This document shows positions 15,324 to 23,134 of a DNA stretch of 25,113 nt, in pieces (position 1 is the stretch's first letter; each line of letters starts with the position of its first letter). The stretch is from Embleya sp040605455 (GTDB lineage: Bacteria; Actinomycetota; Actinomycetes; Streptomycetales; Streptomycetaceae), in assembly GCF_040605455.1 (NCBI RefSeq), contig NZ_JBEXCV010000132.1, positions 1 to 25,113 on the forward strand, written 5' to 3'. The position numbers and the translations under genes are program-made. The notes under the pieces were generated by a model. It was not told where the DNA came from. It saw only the letters and a list, made by a program, of their open reading frames with translations, and searched no databases.

Positions 15324-15335
15324 TAGCAAGCTGAC
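15319..15335. promoter_or_regulatory. Candidate PadR operator
   Basis: GTCA-N9-TGAC (15319-15322 with 15332-15335) is an inverted repeat overlapping the -35 box of the LLM promoter. It also sits just upstream of a TAGAAT -10-like box (15337-15342) for the padR gene. A regulator bound here could block both. The usual PadR ATGT-N8-ACAT pattern is not present. Confidence 0.4.
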
Positions 15336-15376
15336 GTAGAATCAGGAAAAGTTGACGCGTACCGATGGAGGCCACG

Positions 15377-15952
15377 ATGACGGGGGATCCGCTCCCGAAG
15401 CTGCCCGCAACCGCGTGGGCCGTACTCGGCCTCTTGTCGTTCCCGGGCGAGCGCTCCGGCTACGACCTCAAGAAGTGGGCCGACGCGTCCCTGCGCTTCT
15501 TCTACTGGAGCCCGGCGCTGAGTCAGATCTACAGCGAGCTCAAGCGCCTGGAGCAGCTCGGCTTCGCCGTCTCGCGCATCGCTTCCCAGGACGAACTGCG
15601 CAACAAGCGGCTGTACAGCATCACCGAATCCGGCCAGGAGGCCCTGGCCGCCTGGGCCCGGGAGACCCCGGCCGGACCGCCCGTGCTCAAGCACGGCGTC
15701 GCACTGCGGGTCTGGCTGGGCCACCTCAGCGAGCCGGAGGAACTGCGCAAGACGCTGGTGGAGCACCGCGACTACGCGGCGGGCACGCTGGAGGAGGTGC
15801 GCGCGAGCGAGGACTCCGCGCAGGACCGCTGGCCGTTCCCGGCCCTGGTGCTCAAGTGGAGCGAGCGCTACTGGCGGGCGGAACGCGATCTCGCCGACGG
15901 CATGCTCGCCGACCTGGAGGAGCTGTACCGCAAGCAGGCCGGGGAGACCTGA
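15377..15952 (+). CDS. PadR-family transcriptional regulator
   Basis: A 191-residue repressor-type protein. Residues ~12-85 form the PadR winged helix: AWAVLGLLSFPGERSGYDLKKWAD, then YSELKRLEQLGFAVSR and the wing NKRLYSITESGQEAL. The C-terminal half (about 100-185) is the helical PadR-C (Vir-like) dimerisation domain with WSERYWRAERDLAD. PadR proteins usually bind phenolic or drug-like ligands. I chose the ATG at 15377, which has GGAGG 5 bases upstream; the ATG at 15365 has no site. Divergent from the LLM oxidoreductase over a 116-base gap holding promoters and an inverted repeat, so it probably represses that gene and itself. Confidence 0.93.
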   Translation: MTGDPLPKLPATAWAVLGLLSFPGERSGYDLKKWADASLRFFYWSPALSQIYSELKRLEQLGFAVSRIASQDELRNKRLYSITESGQEALAAWARETPAGPPVLKHGVALRVWLGHLSEPEELRKTLVEHRDYAAGTLEEVRASEDSAQDRWPFPALVLKWSERYWRAERDLADGMLADLEELYRKQAGET

Positions 15953-15985
15953 CCGCACGCGGCACAGGCGACGGGAAGACGAAAA

Positions 15986-16040
15986 CGATCCCGGAGTCGA
16001 GGCAGGCGGCCCCGCCGGGCCGCCCTCGACTGCGGGATCG
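15986..16040. terminator. Large bidirectional terminator between padR and the phosphatase gene
   Basis: A three-tier hairpin spans 55 bases: outer 8 bp (15986-15993 with 16033-16040), middle 8 bp (15995-16002 with 16024-16031) and inner 7 bp (16006-16012 with 16017-16023), separated by one mismatch and a small bulge. It separates two convergent genes. On the minus strand it is followed by TTTTCGTCTT, so termination of the phosphatase operon is the stronger direction. A (TCG)n run follows on the plus strand. Confidence 0.85.
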
Positions 16041-16060
16041 TCGTCGTCGTCGTGGGTGGA

Positions 16061-16702
16061 TCAGACGTCGTCGCCGATGACCGGCTCGGGCAGGGTGCCG
16101 GCGTTGTGCTCCAGGAGTCGCCATCCGCGCACCCCGGGGCCCAGCACCGACCAGCAACAGTTGGACAGTGCGCCCAGCGCGCCCCAGGTCTCCCGGGGCA
16201 GGCCCAGCATCGCGCCGAGCCCGCAGCGGATCGCGCCGCCGTGCGAGACGATCACGAGCGTGCCGTCCTCCGGCAACTTCTCCACCGCGAGCTCGATCGC
16301 CTCGGCCATCCGGTCGGCGACCTCGCTCTCCAATTCGCCGCCGCCGCGCCGCACCGGCTCGCCGCGCCGCCACGCGGCGAACTCCTCGGGGAAGGTCTCC
16401 TCGATCTCCCGGTTGGTCAGCCCCTGCCACTCCCCCGCGTACGTCTCGCGCAGCGCGGGATCCAGGGTGACCGGGACGTCGACCAGCCGGGCCAGTTCGG
16501 CTGCGGTGTCCACCGCGCGGGTCAGGTCGGACGCCGCGATCGCATCCGGACGCAGTGCCGCGAGCAGCCGAGCCGAGCGCCGGGCCTGGCCCAGCCCCGC
16601 ATCGGTCAGCGGGATGTCGGTCTGGCCCTGGAAGCGCCGCTCGACGTTCCACGTGGTCTGGCCGTGCCGCCACAGCAGGACACGGCGCCCCTTCCCGCTC
16701 AG
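16061..16702 (-). CDS. Histidine phosphatase (phosphoglycerate-mutase-like), probable CTG start
   Basis: A 213-residue histidine phosphatase superfamily protein. The phospho-accepting His is in RHGQT (H13), and the second catalytic His is in VSHGG (H154). RRFQGQTDIPLTDAGLGQA and LRETYAGEWQGLT are typical of the cofactor-independent phosphoglycerate mutase-like phosphatases. The substrate is unknown. No ATG, GTG or TTG lies in frame near the RHG motif. A CTG at 16702 overlaps the rsfS stop (CTGA) and has GGAGG 7 bases upstream, so I propose it as the start. Longer in-frame extensions run antisense-free through rsfS but translate to Arg/Gly-rich shadow. The gene follows rsfS directly, as in Streptomyces. 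Confidence 0.88.
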   Translation of the reverse strand: MSGKGRRVLLWRHGQTTWNVERRFQGQTDIPLTDAGLGQARRSARLLAALRPDAIAASDLTRAVDTAAELARLVDVPVTLDPALRETYAGEWQGLTNREIEETFPEEFAAWRRGEPVRRGGGELESEVADRMAEAIELAVEKLPEDGTLVIVSHGGAIRCGLGAMLGLPRETWGALGALSNCCWSVLGPGVRGWRLLEHNAGTLPEPVIGDDV

Positions 16703-17112
16703 AGCGCGCCCTCCGCCGCCTCCGCGGCCTTGGCCTGCTCGTTGCCCAGCCGCACCGATTCCGGCAGCTCGATCCGCGGGCAGTCCTTCCACAACTTCTC
16801 GAGCGAGTAGTAGGCCCGCTCCTCGGCGTGCTGGACGTGCACCACGATGTCGATGTAGTCGAGGAGGATCCAGCGCCCTTCGCGCTCGCCCTCGCGGCGG
16901 ACCGGCTTGGCGCCGAGCCCGCGCAACGCTTCCTCGACCTCGTCCATGATCGCCTTGACCTGGCGGTCGTTGGACGCGGAGGCGAGCACGAACACATCGG
17001 TGATCGTGACGACCTCGCTCACGTCGTAGGCGACGACGTCGGTGGCGAGCTTCTCTGCACATGCCACGGCAGCCGCGGTGGCGAGCTCCAGGGCGTGGGG
17101 GGTTGCGGTCAC
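16699..17112 (-). CDS. rsfS: Ribosome silencing factor RsfS
   Basis: A 137-residue RsfS/Iojap (DUF143) protein. It binds ribosomal protein uL14 on the 50S subunit and blocks subunit joining when nutrients are low. Family blocks are clear: AAACAEKLATDVVAYDVSE near the N-terminus, TDVFVLASASNDRQVKAIMDEVEEAL, and GRWILLDYIDIVVHVQ...YYSLEKLW. The C-terminal tail is Ala/Glu-rich. Start: GTG at 17112 with AGGA 8 bases upstream; longer forms lack similarity. It follows nadD and the LCP gene, the common actinobacterial order, but a strong terminator lies between the LCP gene and rsfS, so rsfS probably has its own promoter in 17113-17259. Confidence 0.95.
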   Translation of the reverse strand: MTATPHALELATAAAVACAEKLATDVVAYDVSEVVTITDVFVLASASNDRQVKAIMDEVEEALRGLGAKPVRREGEREGRWILLDYIDIVVHVQHAEERAYYSLEKLWKDCPRIELPESVRLGNEQAKAAEAAEGAL

Positions 17113-17259
17113 GATTCGCTTCCTGCGGACGACAAGGGGATTACCGTTCAGGGTCTCACACGCGGGGCATGCGACGGCCACTCGTTATTCGCGCGTTCAC
17201 GAACCGACGCCCGTTCGCGGACCGACGGCGTCGGCGCGCCGCCCAGTCGCCGCGGCGAA

Positions 17260-17299
17260 GTGCGGCCGGCCCCGGACCGGTGGTCGGGGCCGGCCGCAC
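17260..17299 (-). terminator. Terminator of the LCP gene
   Basis: A perfect 15-bp inverted repeat (17260-17274 with 17285-17299) with a 10-base loop starts 7 bases after the LCP stop. It is the longest uninterrupted stem found in the window. No T-run follows. Confidence 0.8.
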
Positions 17300-17305
17300 C
17301 CGCGG

Positions 17306-19384
17306 CTACGACCTGTCCGGGTTGTAGTCCTGCCCGAGCGTGACCACCACGTCGGCGAGCATCTCGCCGGTGGCCTTCTTCACCGTGGTCGGCGGCAGCC
17401 GCAGGGTCAGCGCGACCTGGTCCGCTTCGCCCTTGCGGGCGTCGTCGGCGTACTGCACGGTCGACGTCGGCTGGGCGCGCTTGCCCGCGGCGCCGCCCGG
17501 GACGTACGTCACGCCCGCGTTGAGCAGCCGCGCGTGCGCGTCCTCCTGGGCACCGGCCTTGCCGCTCGCGTCCTCCACCATCACCCGGGTCGGCCCGGTG
17601 GCGACCTTGCCCTGGCGTACCGTGCCGCCGAGCAGCTCGCGCACGATCGGCAGCGCCGCCGGGCCGTCCAGGATGCCCTCCAGGGACACCGGGAGCGCCC
17701 GGACCTGCAATTGCTTCCCCTGCGTGGCCTTGGCCAGATTCGCCAGCAGCACGCTGAGCTTGTCGTCCGGCAACGAGGGGTCGGGCAGGTTGGCCATGTT
17801 GGCGAGCAACGTCAGGATCGCGTCCGGCTGGGTCGGGAACGCGGCCAGCAGGCCCTGGAGGACCCGGCCGAACCGATCGCCGGCCACCGTGGGCTGCTCG
17901 CCTTGCTGCTTGTAGGTGGCGAAGGCCAGTGCCGCGACGCCGTTCGCGGGATTGCGGCCCTGCCCGACCAGCACCTTGCCGTCCGGGCTCTTGATCTCGA
18001 CGTCGGCGTTCAGCTGGATGCCGCCGGCCAGGTCGACCAGCCCCTGCAGGACCGGTTCGGAGATCACCCACGAGCCGTCCAGCTTGACGCCGAGCAGGTC
18101 GGAGAGCGCGTCCCGGGACGCGCCCGGGCCTTCGTCGGCCATCAGCCGGCCGAGCGGGAACGAGTTGTTGTCGGAGTTGACGATGGTGACGGAGGACACG
18201 CTGACCATGGACGCGGTGTTCTTGGCCGGGTCGACGGTCAGCAGCGCGTTGGCCGACGCCTGGCCGTCCTTGGCGCGCAGTTGCACCAGCACGCCGCCGT
18301 TCTTGCCGGGCCCGGCGACACTCTTGTCGTCGCGCAACCAGGTGTCCCACGCGAAGTAGCCGCCGACGCCGAGCACCGCCACCGCGAGCACCACCGCGAG
18401 CGCGATCAGCCGCTGCCGGATCGCCCGGCGCTTCTCGTCCCGGCGCTCGGAGCGGGTCTCGGCGAAGGACAGCCAGTCGATCACGTCCTCGGCCTGCTCG
18501 CTCTCGTCGTCGACGAACGCGAACTCGTCCGAACCGTAGCCGGGTCGGCCCGGCCGACCCGGTCCCGACCGGCGCGCCCTCGGCGCCGGCACCCGGCCGT
18601 CCCCGGCCGACGACCCGGACTTGCCGGCACCGGACCCGGACTCGACCGGAGCAGAAGAGGTCGACGCCGAAGTCCCGGTCGCCCCGGCCGGCTTCGACCG
18701 CGAGCGCGTCAGTCCGGCCGGCCGGACCGGGATCGAGCCCGCCGCGACCCCGGTGGAGGCCGGATCCGGACCGGCCGCCGGAAGCGGCCCGGTGGGCGCC
18801 GGCCGACTCGCCGGCACCACCGGCGACGCGGGCGACTGCTCGTAGTGGGCGGTGGGCTGTTGCGGTTCGTAATAGCCCTGCTGCTGATCGGGGTAACCGC
18901 CCCCGCCCTGCTGCGGATACTCCGGCGCGGCATACGCCGTCGGGTCGTAGCCGCCCTGGACGGCGCCGTTGTAGCCGTTCGGGTCGTACGTCCCGGCGCC
19001 CCGACCCTGGTCGTACCCGTTCGGGTCGTAGCCGCCGGACGGATAGGCCGCGGCCTGATGGGCCCCGGACTGATAGGCGTTCGGGTCGTACGCGTTCGGG
19101 TCATACGCGTTCGGGTCGTAGCCGCCCTGGCCGTACGCGTTGGGGTCGTACGAGTACTGCTGCGGGGTGAAGCTCACCGGATCGAGCCCGCTCGGCCCCG
19201 GCTGCCCGGGCTGTACCGGCTGCCCGTCGTAGCCCGGGTAGCCGCCGTCCGGGCCGTATCCGGGCTGCTGCCCCTGCGCCTGCGCGCCGTCGCCTCGCGT
19301 GGTGCCGTAAGGCTCCTGCGTCTGTCCGCCGTCCCCTCGCTCGGTGCCGTAAGGCTCCCACTCGCGCCGGTCGTCGTTGCTCAC
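17306..19384 (-). CDS. LCP-like (LytR-CpsA-Psr) membrane protein with repeat-rich N-terminus and LytR_C domain
   Basis: A 692-residue protein. Residues 1-~290 are cytoplasmic low complexity rich in Gly, Tyr, Gln and Pro with DPNAY/DPNGY repeats (residues ~80-160). One membrane helix follows at about 326-346. The outer part has an LCP-like domain (~360-520, with LVDLAGGI) and a C-terminal LytR_C domain (~590-690, ending VVTLGQDY). LCP enzymes attach glycopolymers to peptidoglycan. Here the usual PRD and RxR catalytic arginines/aspartates are mostly absent (SVSSV and ATYKQQ instead); only DRFGR remains. It may be regulatory or a scaffold. Start: GTG overlapping the nadD stop (GTGA), with GGAG 5 bases upstream. 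Confidence 0.88.
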   Translation of the reverse strand: MSNDDRREWEPYGTERGDGGQTQEPYGTTRGDGAQAQGQQPGYGPDGGYPGYDGQPVQPGQPGPSGLDPVSFTPQQYSYDPNAYGQGGYDPNAYDPNAYDPNAYQSGAHQAAAYPSGGYDPNGYDQGRGAGTYDPNGYNGAVQGGYDPTAYAAPEYPQQGGGGYPDQQQGYYEPQQPTAHYEQSPASPVVPASRPAPTGPLPAAGPDPASTGVAAGSIPVRPAGLTRSRSKPAGATGTSASTSSAPVESGSGAGKSGSSAGDGRVPAPRARRSGPGRPGRPGYGSDEFAFVDDESEQAEDVIDWLSFAETRSERRDEKRRAIRQRLIALAVVLAVAVLGVGGYFAWDTWLRDDKSVAGPGKNGGVLVQLRAKDGQASANALLTVDPAKNTASMVSVSSVTIVNSDNNSFPLGRLMADEGPGASRDALSDLLGVKLDGSWVISEPVLQGLVDLAGGIQLNADVEIKSPDGKVLVGQGRNPANGVAALAFATYKQQGEQPTVAGDRFGRVLQGLLAAFPTQPDAILTLLANMANLPDPSLPDDKLSVLLANLAKATQGKQLQVRALPVSLEGILDGPAALPIVRELLGGTVRQGKVATGPTRVMVEDASGKAGAQEDAHARLLNAGVTYVPGGAAGKRAQPTSTVQYADDARKGEADQVALTLRLPPTTVKKATGEMLADVVVTLGQDYNPDRS
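19076..19150. repeat. Tandem repeats encoding DPNAY units
   Basis: Imperfect 15-base units around GTTCGGGTCGTACGC are repeated in tandem inside the LCP gene and, more spaced, to about 18960. They encode YDPNA/YDPNG motifs. Being multiples of 3 they can change number without frameshift. Confidence 0.8.
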
Positions 19385-19983
19385 GAAGCTCCCCGGTACA
19401 GCCCCCGCTTGCTGATGTATTGAACGACCCCGTCCGGCACCAGGTACCAGACCGGATCACCCCCGGCCACCCTTGCACGGATGTCGGTCGACGAGATGGC
19501 CAGTGCGGGGACCTCCACCAGGCTCACGCCGCCGTCCGGGAAACCCGGGTCGGACAGAGTGTGCCCCGGACGGGTGCAACCCACGAAATGCGCGAGCTCG
19601 AACATCTCGTGCGCGTTGTGCCAGGAGAAGATCTGGGACAGCGCGTCGGCGCCGGTGATGAAGAATATTTCGGTCCCCTCGGGCGAGGACTCGCGCAGGT
19701 CGCGCAGCGTGTCGAGGGTGTACGTCTCGCCCTCGCGATCGATGTCCACCCGGCTCACCGAGAAGGTCGGGTTGGACGCGGTGGCGATCACCGTCATCAG
19801 GTACCGGTCCTCGGGCGAGGACACGTCCTGGGCGGACTTCTGCCACGGCCGCCCGGTCGGCACGAACACCACCTCGTCGAGCCCGAACTGGCCCGCCACC
19901 TCGCTCGCGGCGACGAGGTGCCCGTGGTGGATGGGATCGAAGGTGCCGCCCATGACACCGACACGTCTGTTCCGCTCGCTCAT
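19381..19983 (-). CDS. nadD: Nicotinate-mononucleotide adenylyltransferase
   Basis: A 200-residue enzyme that joins ATP and nicotinate mononucleotide to give deamido-NAD in NAD synthesis. The nucleotidyltransferase motif GGTFDPIHHGHL is at 12-23 and ISSTDIR at 163-169; FVPTGRPWQK and FITGADAL are also typical. Length is normal. The ATG at 19983 has no ribosome binding site close by; TAGATT (19992-19997) ends 8 bases before it, so a leaderless or very short-leader transcript is possible. The stop overlaps the LCP start. It follows an ABC permease by only 21 bases, so it may also be read from that operon. Confidence 0.97.
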   Translation of the reverse strand: MSERNRRVGVMGGTFDPIHHGHLVAASEVAGQFGLDEVVFVPTGRPWQKSAQDVSSPEDRYLMTVIATASNPTFSVSRVDIDREGETYTLDTLRDLRESSPEGTEIFFITGADALSQIFSWHNAHEMFELAHFVGCTRPGHTLSDPGFPDGGVSLVEVPALAISSTDIRARVAGGDPVWYLVPDGVVQYISKRGLYRGAS

Positions 19984-20004
19984 GGCGCGAGAATCTATCG
20001 GTCC

Positions 20005-20838
20005 CTACTCCTTGACCGCGCCCGAGGTGATGCCCGCGACGATCCGCTTCTGGAAAATCAGCACCAGGACGACCACCGGAATGCTCACCACGACCGACGC
20101 CGCGGCGACCGCGGCGGTGGGCTGCTGGAACTGCGAGGCACCGGTGAAGAAGGCCAGCGCGGCGGGCACCGTGCGCGATTTGTTGGTCGAGGTCAGCGAC
20201 ACCGAAAAGACGAAGTCGTTCCACGCGAAGAAGAACACCAGGATCGCGGTGGTCACCACGGCGGGCACCGCCATCGGCGCGATCACGTAGCGAAACGCCT
20301 GCCACGCGGACGCGCCGTCGATCCGTGCGGCGTCCTCCAGGGCCCACGGGATCTGTTTGAAGAACGAGGTCAGCGTCCAGATCGACAGCGGCATGGTGAA
20401 CGACAGGTACGGCAGGATCAGCCCGATCCAGGTGTCGAAGAGGCCGATGCTGCGCCACATGTCGAACAGCGGACCGACCACCGCGATGGTCGGAAACATC
20501 GCGATCGCCAGCGCGCCGAGCAGGATCAGCCGCTTGCCCGGGAACTCCATCCGCACGATCGCGTACGCGGTGCCGGTCGCGCAGGCGACCGCGATCACCG
20601 TGGCGATCAGCGAGATGCCGATCGAGTTGCGCAGCGCGTCGGTGAACAGGTCGTTCTTGAAGACGGTCCGGTAGTTGTCCCAACTCCAGGCACTGGGGAG
20701 GAACTTCGCGTTGTTGATGTCGTCGCCGCCCTTGAACGACAGCGACACCATCCAGGCCAGCGGAAGCACGGTGATCGCGATCACCAGGACGCTGACCAGG
20801 ACGCGGGCGCCCTCCCGGGCCGGGCTGGGCTGACTCAC
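20005..20838 (-). CDS. Sugar ABC transporter permease (MalG/SugB type)
   Basis: A 277-residue membrane protein of the CUT1 carbohydrate importer family with six predicted membrane helices. The EAA loop that contacts the ATPase is seen as EDAARIDGASAWQAFRYVIAPMA. SLSFKG and FFFAWNDFVFSV are typical of MalG-type permeases. Start: GTG at 20838, overlapping the stop of the first permease (GTGA), with GGGAG 6 bases upstream. It partners the MalF-type permease and the binding lipoprotein upstream. No ATPase gene is present; in Streptomyces such importers share the MsiK ATPase encoded elsewhere. Confidence 0.95.
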   Translation of the reverse strand: MSQPSPAREGARVLVSVLVIAITVLPLAWMVSLSFKGGDDINNAKFLPSAWSWDNYRTVFKNDLFTDALRNSIGISLIATVIAVACATGTAYAIVRMEFPGKRLILLGALAIAMFPTIAVVGPLFDMWRSIGLFDTWIGLILPYLSFTMPLSIWTLTSFFKQIPWALEDAARIDGASAWQAFRYVIAPMAVPAVVTTAILVFFFAWNDFVFSVSLTSTNKSRTVPAALAFFTGASQFQQPTAAVAAASVVVSIPVVVLVLIFQKRIVAGITSGAVKE

Positions 20839-21767
20839 GTGGGACTCCCGAGCTTGCTCACGTCGGTACGGAAGAGCTTGATGAACAAGAACGCGATCAG
20901 CAGCACGCAGGCGAACAACAACACCGAGATCGCCGAGCCCAGACCCAGCGCGGTGCGGCTGACCAGTTGTCGGTAGGCCAAAAAGGACACCGTCTCGGTG
21001 TCGTTGGCGCCGCCGGTCATCACGAACACCGCGTCGAAGATCCGGAACGCGTCCATCGTGCGAAAGAGCAGCGCGACCAGGACGGCCTGCTTCATGATCG
21101 GCAGGGTGACCCGGGTGAGCCGCTGCCACGGGCCCGCGCCGTCCACGCGCGCCGCCTCCTGCACGTCCGGGGAGACCTGGATCAGCCCGCCGAGCAGCAG
21201 CAGCGACATGAACGGCGTGGTCTTCCAGATCTCCGAGAGGGCGATCACGAACAGCGCCGACCAGCGGTGGTCGAACCACGCGACGTCGATGCCGAACCAG
21301 TCGTTGACGAACCCGGTGGACGGGTCGAACGCGTAGCGCCACGCGTAGGCGGAGACGACGGTGACGATGCCGTACGGGATCAGCACGATCGTGCGCAGGC
21401 TGCGGCGCAGATACAACGCACGCTGCATCAGGTGGGCGAGCCCGAAACCGATCACGAACTCCACCGACACGGTGGCCACGGTCAGCGCCAGCGTGGTCCA
21501 CACGTCGGTCCACCACAGCGGATCCTTGAGCACAACCCAATAGTTGGACAGGCCCGCGAACGAGTTCGCCTCCGGTGTGGTCAGTCGCTTGTGGAAGAGC
21601 GAGAGCCAAACCGCGTCGGCCAGCGGCGCGATCGCGACCAGGATCATGATCGCCACGGCGGGCGCGGAGAGCAGCCACCCGGTGCGCCGCATCCGTTGGG
21701 CGTGGTCGAGTTGCCTGCGGGGCTTCTTGTGCCGAGGCGCGGCGTCGACCGTGGATACCGTGCTCAC
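20835..21767 (-). CDS. Sugar ABC transporter permease (MalF/SugA type)
   Basis: A 310-residue permease with six predicted helices after a charged ~25-residue cytoplasmic tail. The EAA loop reads EAARVDGAGPWQRLTRVTLPIMK; RIFDAVFVMTGGAND...VSFLAYR near the C-terminus is typical of the MalF/UgpA type. Start: GTG at 21767, overlapping the stop of the binding-protein gene (GTGA), with AGGTG 6 bases upstream. The larger open frame upstream is the shadow of the binding protein. Confidence 0.95.
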   Translation of the reverse strand: MSTVSTVDAAPRHKKPRRQLDHAQRMRRTGWLLSAPAVAIMILVAIAPLADAVWLSLFHKRLTTPEANSFAGLSNYWVVLKDPLWWTDVWTTLALTVATVSVEFVIGFGLAHLMQRALYLRRSLRTIVLIPYGIVTVVSAYAWRYAFDPSTGFVNDWFGIDVAWFDHRWSALFVIALSEIWKTTPFMSLLLLGGLIQVSPDVQEAARVDGAGPWQRLTRVTLPIMKQAVLVALLFRTMDAFRIFDAVFVMTGGANDTETVSFLAYRQLVSRTALGLGSAISVLLFACVLLIAFLFIKLFRTDVSKLGSPT

Positions 21768-23059
21768 AGCAGCACCTTGTCGTGCAGGACCCCGGTGATC
21801 AGGTCGTCGGTGTCGCGCGGGGCGGTGTTCGGGTCGACGTCCGCGGGCGGATGGTACATGCGCTGTACGGACGCCGAGACGTCGTTGTAGTACGGGGTGC
21901 GCGGACGCGGGCCGGCCTGTTCGAGCGACTCCTTGATCAGGCCGGCCATCGGCAACGCCTCGCGTACCCGCGGGTCGTCGTAGGCGGCGGCCTTGGCCGT
22001 GGTCTCCTTCGACTCCAGCATGTAGGTGATCTGGTTCTCCAGGCTGCCCGCGCAGCGCACCGCGCTCACCGCCGCCGCCGTGTGCTTGCCGTACTTGCTG
22101 ACGCCCAGCGCGATGCCGCCGAATGGCGGCTTGGATGCCTTGCCGGCGTCGGTCTGCGGGTAGCGCGCCCAGCCGTAGTCGTCGAGCACCTCGCGCCCGA
22201 GTTGGCCGTCGGCCACCGCCTCGGCCGCGGCGCCGCGCGCGTACGTCCAGTTGACCATGAAACCGCCGGAGCCGGACTGGAACGTGGTGCGGGTGTCGTC
22301 CTCGATCGAGGTGGCCAGGTTGGCCGGCGCTGCGGACGAGCGGCCGAGTCGGCGCATGATCTCGGCGGCCCGCCTGCCCGAACCGCCCTCCTGGAGCGTG
22401 GGCTTGAGGTCGACGCCCTTCTCCACGTCCCGCACGATCGCGCCGCCGGTGCCGGTGACCAGGCCATTGACCCAGACGGTGATGCCCTCGTAGCGCTTGG
22501 CGGGCACCGCGAGGGTCTTGTGCGTCTTCTCGGCGGCGGTGATCACGTCGTCCCAATCGACCGGCCGGCTCAGGTCGAGCCCGGCGGCCGCGGCCACCGA
22601 CTTGCGATACCACAGGAGCTGAGTGTTGGCCCGGAACGGCGCGGCGACCAGTCGATTGCGCCAGCCCGAGGACTCCACCGCGCTGCCCAGCATGCCCTCG
22701 GTGAGCGCCGCGGCCTCGGCCGGGTCGAACGGCCGCAGGAAGCCCGCCTCGGCGAACTCCGGTACGAAGACCGGGTCGAGCGCCATCACGTCGATCGAGG
22801 AGTCCTTGGCGGCCAGCCGCCGCACCAACTGCTCACGCTGTCCGGACGCGTCGGTGGGCAACACCGCGACCTTGACCCGATAGGCGCCGCCCGACGCCCT
22901 GCTGCACCGGTCGGCGAGCTTTTGGTAGGCCCCGTTGTCCGGTGGCACGTACCAATTGAGCACCGGTGGGCCCGAACTGCCGCCTCCACACCCCACGACG
23001 GAGGCGACCAGTGCGAGCGCGACGGCCCGGATTCCGCGGCGACGCAACACGTGGTTCAC
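21764..23059 (-). CDS. Sugar-binding lipoprotein of an ABC importer, LpqY-like
   Basis: A 431-residue extracellular solute-binding protein. A signal peptide with positively charged start ends in the lipobox VVGC (Cys24), the lipid anchor. The mature part resembles mycobacterial LpqY, the trehalose receptor of LpqY-SugABC: PTDASGQREQLVRRLAAKDSSIDVMALD, EFAEAGFLRPF, ANTQLLWYRKSV, RYEGITVWVNGLVTGTGGAIV and a tail with AVRC and PRTPYY. Together with the two coupled permeases it forms an importer probably for trehalose or a similar disaccharide; the ATPase is missing here. The GTG start at 23059 has no clear ribosome binding site, and the GTG three codons later is an alternative. Confidence 0.9.
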   Translation of the reverse strand: MNHVLRRRGIRAVALALVASVVGCGGGSSGPPVLNWYVPPDNGAYQKLADRCSRASGGAYRVKVAVLPTDASGQREQLVRRLAAKDSSIDVMALDPVFVPEFAEAGFLRPFDPAEAAALTEGMLGSAVESSGWRNRLVAAPFRANTQLLWYRKSVAAAAGLDLSRPVDWDDVITAAEKTHKTLAVPAKRYEGITVWVNGLVTGTGGAIVRDVEKGVDLKPTLQEGGSGRRAAEIMRRLGRSSAAPANLATSIEDDTRTTFQSGSGGFMVNWTYARGAAAEAVADGQLGREVLDDYGWARYPQTDAGKASKPPFGGIALGVSKYGKHTAAAVSAVRCAGSLENQITYMLESKETTAKAAAYDDPRVREALPMAGLIKESLEQAGPRPRTPYYNDVSASVQRMYHPPADVDPNTAPRDTDDLITGVLHDKVLL

Positions 23060-23073
23060 CGGGTCAGCAGATC

Positions 23074-23123
23074 AAGCAAACCACTCTTGTCGCTTTATTT
23101 ACCCCCGAACGGTGGCGTGTCGA
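23074..23123 (-). promoter_or_regulatory. Candidate promoter/operator of the sugar importer operon
   Basis: On the minus strand TCGACA (23118-23123) and TAAATA (23096-23101) are 16 bases apart; the -10 match is modest. Downstream an imperfect AAGC-N14-GCTT inverted repeat (23074-23095) could be an operator. This AT-richer stretch is unusual for the window, but all of this is tentative. Confidence 0.35.
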
Positions 23124-23134
23124 CGCCGGGTGGC

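Noticed and set aside
19076..19150. Regular 15-base repeats suggesting a CRISPR array
   Set aside because: Units are tandem without spacers, in frame, and encode DPNAY motifs of a protein.
17042..19423. A 793-codon plus-strand frame opposite the LCP gene
   Set aside because: Shadow frame; Val/Arg-rich translation and no ribosome binding site.
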